In this document: in pieces, positions 31,102 through 34,197 of the stretch | Position numbering within the stretch: the first letter of the stretch is position 1 | Layout: each line of letters opens with the position of its first letter | Source: Candidatus Neomarinimicrobiota bacterium | Lineage (GTDB): Bacteria; Fidelibacterota; Marinisomatia; Marinisomatales; S15-B10 | DNA: 34,197 nucleotides | Assembly (NCBI GenBank): GCA_036476315.1 | Contig: JAZGBI010000013.1 | Location: 1-34,197, forward strand | Direction: 5' to 3' | Position numbers and translations under genes: made by a program | Notes under the pieces: generated by a model | The model's database searches: none | The model's input: the letters and a program-made list of their open reading frames with translations, nothing else | Told to the model about the DNA's origin: nothing

Positions 31102-31494
31102 TCAATGATTCAGGTCAACAAACTTGTGTGTCAACGACACAATATCCCTTACAGCCAGAGGTTTATACAAGTAACCGTCTACCCCCATCTTCATTGCCTC
31201 TTCAATCAGCGACTCCGTCAGATATCCCGAAATGACGACGACTTTCGTGTCAAGATCACTGGCCTTGATCGATCTCAACACATCAATCCCGCTCATATCC
31301 CCGAGTTTTACATCCAGGAATATCAACGAATAAGAATTCTTCAGCGCAGACTCCAGGCCGGCTGCACCGGTCTGTTCGGTCTCAATGTTGATGCCAATTT
31401 CATTAAACAGATCAACAAAGAACTGGCATATGCTATGTTCATCGTCGATAACGAGCACTGATGGAGGCGAAGGGTTAAGGATGTCCTTTTTCAC
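31102..31494 (-). CDS. Single-domain response regulator at the end of the pil operon
   Basis: A 130-residue receiver with an intact site: acidic pair Asp17/Asp18 (VIDDEHS), phospho-acceptor Asp61 (LIFLDVKLGD), Ser89 (VVVISGY) and Lys111 (YKPL). There is no output domain, so it acts by protein contact. It starts at GTG 31494, overlapping the secretin stop by 4 bases (GTGA), which ties it to pilus expression. The PAS protein downstream may be its partner, but no kinase is nearby. Unlike the receiver at the other end of the window, this one can be phosphorylated. Confidence 0.92.
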   Translation of the reverse strand: MKKDILNPSPPSVLVIDDEHSICQFFVDLFNEIGINIETEQTGAAGLESALKNSYSLIFLDVKLGDMSGIDVLRSIKASDLDTKVVVISGYLTESLIEEAMKMGVDGYLYKPLAVRDIVSLTHKFVDLNH

Positions 31495-32804
31495 TTTAAT
31501 TTCCTCAAAATGTCCTCAGGTGGTAGTTGACCCTGTAATTCTCGGATCTGCTTCCAAGTATCGATATCCAGAATTTTGGGCGTTAGTAAGACAACTAGCT
31601 CAGTTTTCTGCCAGGTTCTTTGTGTTGATTTGAACAATTCCCCGATTATGGGTATGGAACCAATCACCGGCACCATCGTTTGGGCTGTCACTTCCGACTC
31701 CCGCATCAACCCTCCGAGGACAACCGTCTGCCCATCACCAACCACGACCTGTGTTTGCGCACTTCGCTTTGCTATGATAGGGATACCATCTGGAGTAAAT
31801 CCTTGCTGAAAGTTGGCCTGCGGCTCGAGATATACCGTGATCGTAGAATCATTATTGATATGGGGCCGTATTTTCAACCGGATGGTCGCATCTTTGAATT
31901 CATAGGAGGTAACTCCGAATTCATTCAACTTAGGATAAGGAATTTGATCACCTACCTCGATTATGGCGGTATGGTTGTCCAGGGTTATCAGATATGGGGA
32001 CGACAGCAAATCCAAATCAGCTGTTTTTGCCAGAAATGCAATTGCAATGTCTATGTCATAGTTGATGATTCCAATACCAAGGCCCGCACTAACGTTCGGA
32101 AAAGTGAGCTGTGTTGGGATTCTGTCGAGAGCGGTGAAGTCGGTTGCTGCAGCGCCCTCACCTGGAGAATTGAGCACATTGTTCAGCTGTGTAAACCAGT
32201 GTACCCCCCGTTCCGACTCTTCGGTGACCGACACTTCTGCTATGGCAGCCTTTATGTATACTTGCCGGGTAGGTCTGTCAAGCTCCCGTATCAGCCGTTC
32301 TATGGCAATCAATTTGGAGGGGGTATCTATGTAAATCACGGAGTTCGTTCGCTCATCGACAAAAGCGCTTCCTACCTCAGGCGTAACGACTTGGCCAATT
32401 GTTTGAGCCAAACTCCTGGCATCGGCGAATTCACAGACATAGCTGCCCAGCTGAGTTCGCACCTGAATTTCGCTCTTGTCCGCCACCACGTATTTCCCAG
32501 ACACACCCAACTGCTGAAATCCCAGGTCAAATAGTTCCGTGAGAATCGACAGTGCCTCCAGTGGCTCGACATCTTTCAAATCGAGGCTTATCTTTCGGCC
32601 TCGGACCGCCGGATCAGAGATAAACACAATCCCACTTTTCTCACTCAATATCCGAAGAACCTTTTCCAGTTCCACCTCCTTTACCGACACAGATAGTAGG
32701 TCTACTTCTCCTTCCTGTCCCCTGAGGGAATGGTGGCAAAACAAGTTCATAATGCTCAGCAGTATGACAAATGTCGATTTCTTGGAGATCCTCGGGAATA
32801 CCAT
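31491..32804 (-). CDS. pilQ: Type IV pilus secretin
   Basis: A 437-residue outer-membrane secretin. A signal peptide is followed by an STN-type domain (VSVKEVELEKVLRILSEKSG, SIVF-type strand, KISLDLKDVEPLEAL), an N1/KH-like domain (YVCEFADARSLAQTIGQVVT to RLIRELDRPTRQVYIKAAIA) and the C-terminal secretin core (ADLDLLSSPYLITLDNHTAI, VVLGGLMRESEV, VPVIGSIPIIGELFKS, ELVVLLTPKIL). It lacks the N-terminal AMIN domains of proteobacterial PilQ and is shorter than those (600-900). AGGAAGAA lies just before the ATG. It forms the outer-membrane pore of the pilus. Confidence 0.94.
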   Translation of the reverse strand: MVFPRISKKSTFVILLSIMNLFCHHSLRGQEGEVDLLSVSVKEVELEKVLRILSEKSGIVFISDPAVRGRKISLDLKDVEPLEALSILTELFDLGFQQLGVSGKYVVADKSEIQVRTQLGSYVCEFADARSLAQTIGQVVTPEVGSAFVDERTNSVIYIDTPSKLIAIERLIRELDRPTRQVYIKAAIAEVSVTEESERGVHWFTQLNNVLNSPGEGAAATDFTALDRIPTQLTFPNVSAGLGIGIINYDIDIAIAFLAKTADLDLLSSPYLITLDNHTAIIEVGDQIPYPKLNEFGVTSYEFKDATIRLKIRPHINNDSTITVYLEPQANFQQGFTPDGIPIIAKRSAQTQVVVGDGQTVVLGGLMRESEVTAQTMVPVIGSIPIIGELFKSTQRTWQKTELVVLLTPKILDIDTWKQIRELQGQLPPEDILRKLK

Positions 32805-32810
32805 TTCTTC

Positions 32811-33320
32811 CTATTCATACCTTTCATATTTGACAGTGAAAGTATCTCTTGGACTGGTCAGTACGATCAAAGTATCTATTATTGACTCAATACTGTATTC
32901 TCCAAACTGGTCACCTATTTCATAGAATTCCCCATTTATGACAGCATATGGCTTTAATTTGTCCATTACGATACCGGATACCGTTAGCGATGGACGTCGA
33001 ATCCTGGGTGGCTTTCTTCGTACGGCGGATACGACAGGCTTCGCCTTTTTCCTTAAGGTAAAAGGATCCCGAGTTTTCTTCGAATCCCACTTCTTATTCA
33101 GGGAATCAACGGTCTGAACAAACTTCTTGACAGGATCTTCCCTAATCTTTACAGCCTGAACCAGTGACTGGATGGTAATGAGGTCAATCATTAGCTCACC
33201 CATATCTTTCCGTCCTTCATCGGATGGCGAGATTGCCGAGAATACCCCGGAGAAATTCGCTGCCAGTACAACTACCAATAGGAACAGCAAAGAATATAAA
33301 ACCGCAGATTTGACATCCAT
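32811..33320 (-). CDS. pilP: PilP-like pilus assembly protein
   Basis: A 169-residue protein with one N-terminal membrane helix (8-28) and a proline/basic linker around residues 83-110 (TRDPFTLRKK, RRKPPRIRRPSLTVSGIV). A small beta domain follows: PYAVINGEFYEIGDQFGEYS. The RRPxLxVSGIV...AVINGxxYxxGD pattern is that of PilP and GspC-HR domains, which link the inner-membrane PilNO complex to the secretin. The position between pilO and pilQ supports this. Sequence similarity is weak apart from the beta domain; it has a membrane anchor instead of the lipobox of classical PilP. Confidence 0.72.
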   Translation of the reverse strand: MDVKSAVLYSLLFLLVVVLAANFSGVFSAISPSDEGRKDMGELMIDLITIQSLVQAVKIREDPVKKFVQTVDSLNKKWDSKKTRDPFTLRKKAKPVVSAVRRKPPRIRRPSLTVSGIVMDKLKPYAVINGEFYEIGDQFGEYSIESIIDTLIVLTSPRDTFTVKYERYE

Positions 33321-33321
33321 C

Positions 33322-33897
33322 CTACGTCTCTTCTTTCTCTGTCAACAGACTCAGCGCCAAGTCAAATTTAGTTGCTGACGATCTCTCTGGCTGCAGGACC
33401 GTAAAGTTTTCAATTAGAATCCACTCGGGATTTGACTCCAACTTTTCTAAGAATTTCAGAAAATCGCTGAACTTACCTTGTAGTGTGACCTGTAAGATCC
33501 TCTTTTCGTACCCAGGGTGCACTCTAATAGTCTTGTCTGTGAATTGAAGTTCCGACACCCTCAATTTCGTCCTGGAGCAGTATCCTTTGATTGTGGCCAG
33601 AATCGAGTCATGACTTCTTTCCCTCAACAGGCGGTCATCAAAATCAGAACTTAGTCGCCTTAGATCTTCAAGGTCCTTCTCAATCATATCGATAGCCGAT
33701 TCGACGTCGAATGCAATCAGATTTACGTAAGTATCATCCAGTCCAACCTGTTTCTCAAGAATGTCACTATACTTCCTCATTGGGGGCTTAAGAACGAGGA
33801 GAGAACTCAAGCCCATTATGGCCAGGTATCCCGAAATGGCTATGATCAGCCATTTGGGACGCAGGATTCTTATCCATAATCTAAATGGCAACCTCAC
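33322..33897 (-). CDS. pilO: PilO-like pilus assembly protein
   Basis: A 191-residue bitopic inner-membrane protein: a short basic cytoplasmic start, a membrane helix (about 18-37), a coiled coil (40-95) and a ferredoxin-like C-terminal domain (VTLQGKFSDFLKFLEKLESN, WILIENFTVLQPE). This layout and the KFSDFLKFLEKLE block fit PilO, which pairs with PilN to align the pilus machine. It overlaps the upstream pilN-like frame by 4 bases (ATGA) and is followed after one base by the pilP-like gene. Confidence 0.78.
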   Translation of the reverse strand: MRLPFRLWIRILRPKWLIIAISGYLAIMGLSSLLVLKPPMRKYSDILEKQVGLDDTYVNLIAFDVESAIDMIEKDLEDLRRLSSDFDDRLLRERSHDSILATIKGYCSRTKLRVSELQFTDKTIRVHPGYEKRILQVTLQGKFSDFLKFLEKLESNPEWILIENFTVLQPERSSATKFDLALSLLTEKEET

Positions 33898-34197
33898 CTG
33901 TAGAAACCCAGTGAGAAGACGATCTTCGTGTTGCTCTTTTCCTCGAGGAAGCTATTGCTTTCCACCTGCAGCCTGGAATACCTGAAGGCCATGGGTATAC
34001 TCTCCAACAGACTGATCCTCAAATTGTCCAGAGGTGTAATATCGTCTGTTTTTCCTCTCATGACCATATTGCCATTAATAGTGACCTCGGGCTTGTTCTC
34101 TCCCTCCTCCAATACCGGTCTGAATGAAATCTCTGTTAGAATGACATTTTCGGGAAGTCGGCGGGCCAAATCTATCAGTCGTGCGTACCATACGGAG
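33894..34197 (-). CDS. pilN: PilN-like pilus assembly protein, C-terminal part (cut by window edge)
   Basis: The frame is open to the right edge. It reads WYARLIDLARRLPENVILTE, then VTINGNMVMR and LLESIPMAFRYSRLQVESNS, and ends at 33894. The LARRLPENVxLT element followed by a GNM-type strand is typical of the periplasmic ferredoxin-like domain of PilN. The N-terminal membrane helix and the PilM-binding peptide lie outside the window. The 4-base overlap with pilO confirms the order pilN-pilO-pilP-pilQ. Confidence 0.75.
   Translation of the reverse strand, partial: SVWYARLIDLARRLPENVILTEISFRPVLEEGENKPEVTINGNMVMRGKTDDITPLDNLRISLLESIPMAFRYSRLQVESNSFLEEKSNTKIVFSLGFYR

Noticed and set aside
31680-32534. 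A 284-codon plus-strand open frame opposite pilQ
   Set aside because: It is antisense to a secure secretin gene and has no recognisable domain.

Overview
The window looks like a piece of a diderm, free-living, probably marine or sediment bacterium of the FCB side of the tree. Neomarinimicrobiota (SAR406/Marinimicrobia) or a close relative would fit, because there is a secretin-based type IV pilus, a CarboxypepD_reg-type export domain, a cyclase/TolB-like/TPR receptor, an S23-type four-helix-bundle gene and moderate GC. This is inferred from gene content only; no rRNA or tRNA gene is present to confirm it.

Both ends carry type IV pilus genes on the minus strand. At the left edge are the start of pilD, a receiver protein with a Glu at the phospho-site, an S23 four-helix-bundle gene inside GGCTNAGGC-type repeats, an ABC-2 exporter pair, pilT and a pore-less RCK/TrkA-N protein. 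At the right edge, in transcription order, are pilN (partial), pilO, a pilP-like gene, the secretin pilQ, a receiver protein and a PAS protein with a CxxC...CxxC tail.

The centre (about 9.1 to 24.3 kb) is a myo-inositol / inositol-phosphate island. One minus-strand operon reads: GntR/periplasmic-binding-type regulator, two tandem IolG-type dehydrogenases, a ribose-type sugar ABC transporter (ATPase, permease, lipoprotein), a broken OPA-family MFS gene, a deleted IS3-like element, then iolD, iolE, a transaldolase-family gene and iolB. A perfect TTGACA-N17-TATAAT promoter precedes the regulator. Divergently transcribed are a secreted protein joining a CarboxypepD_reg domain to the C-terminal part of a beta-propeller phytase, a GntP-family permease and the wrecked C-terminus of a sodium:solute symporter. 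The operon covers inositol to 2-deoxy-5-keto-gluconate (IolG, IolE, IolD, IolB), but no iolC kinase, iolJ aldolase or iolA is present. The transaldolase sits where those genes would be expected. 2-Deoxy-5-keto-gluconate has the same C-C-C(=O) donor end as transaldolase substrates, so a transaldolase could move dihydroxyacetone to glyceraldehyde-3-phosphate and release malonate semialdehyde. That is the most interesting hypothesis here.

Between these blocks lie a Yip1-type membrane protein, a bactofilin-like beta-helix protein that seems to start at ATT, an arginase-fold protein with altered metal ligands, a DUF2461 protein, a GAF histidine kinase and a class III adenylate cyclase fused to TolB-like/TPR domains with an abrupt GC change inside the gene. 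Gene decay is common: MFS, SSS symporter, receiver, PAS-like, TPR-like and IS3 fragments are all visible. Two degenerate copies of the same IS end lie 15.7 kb apart in opposite orientation. No tRNA, rRNA, CRISPR array or phage module was seen.
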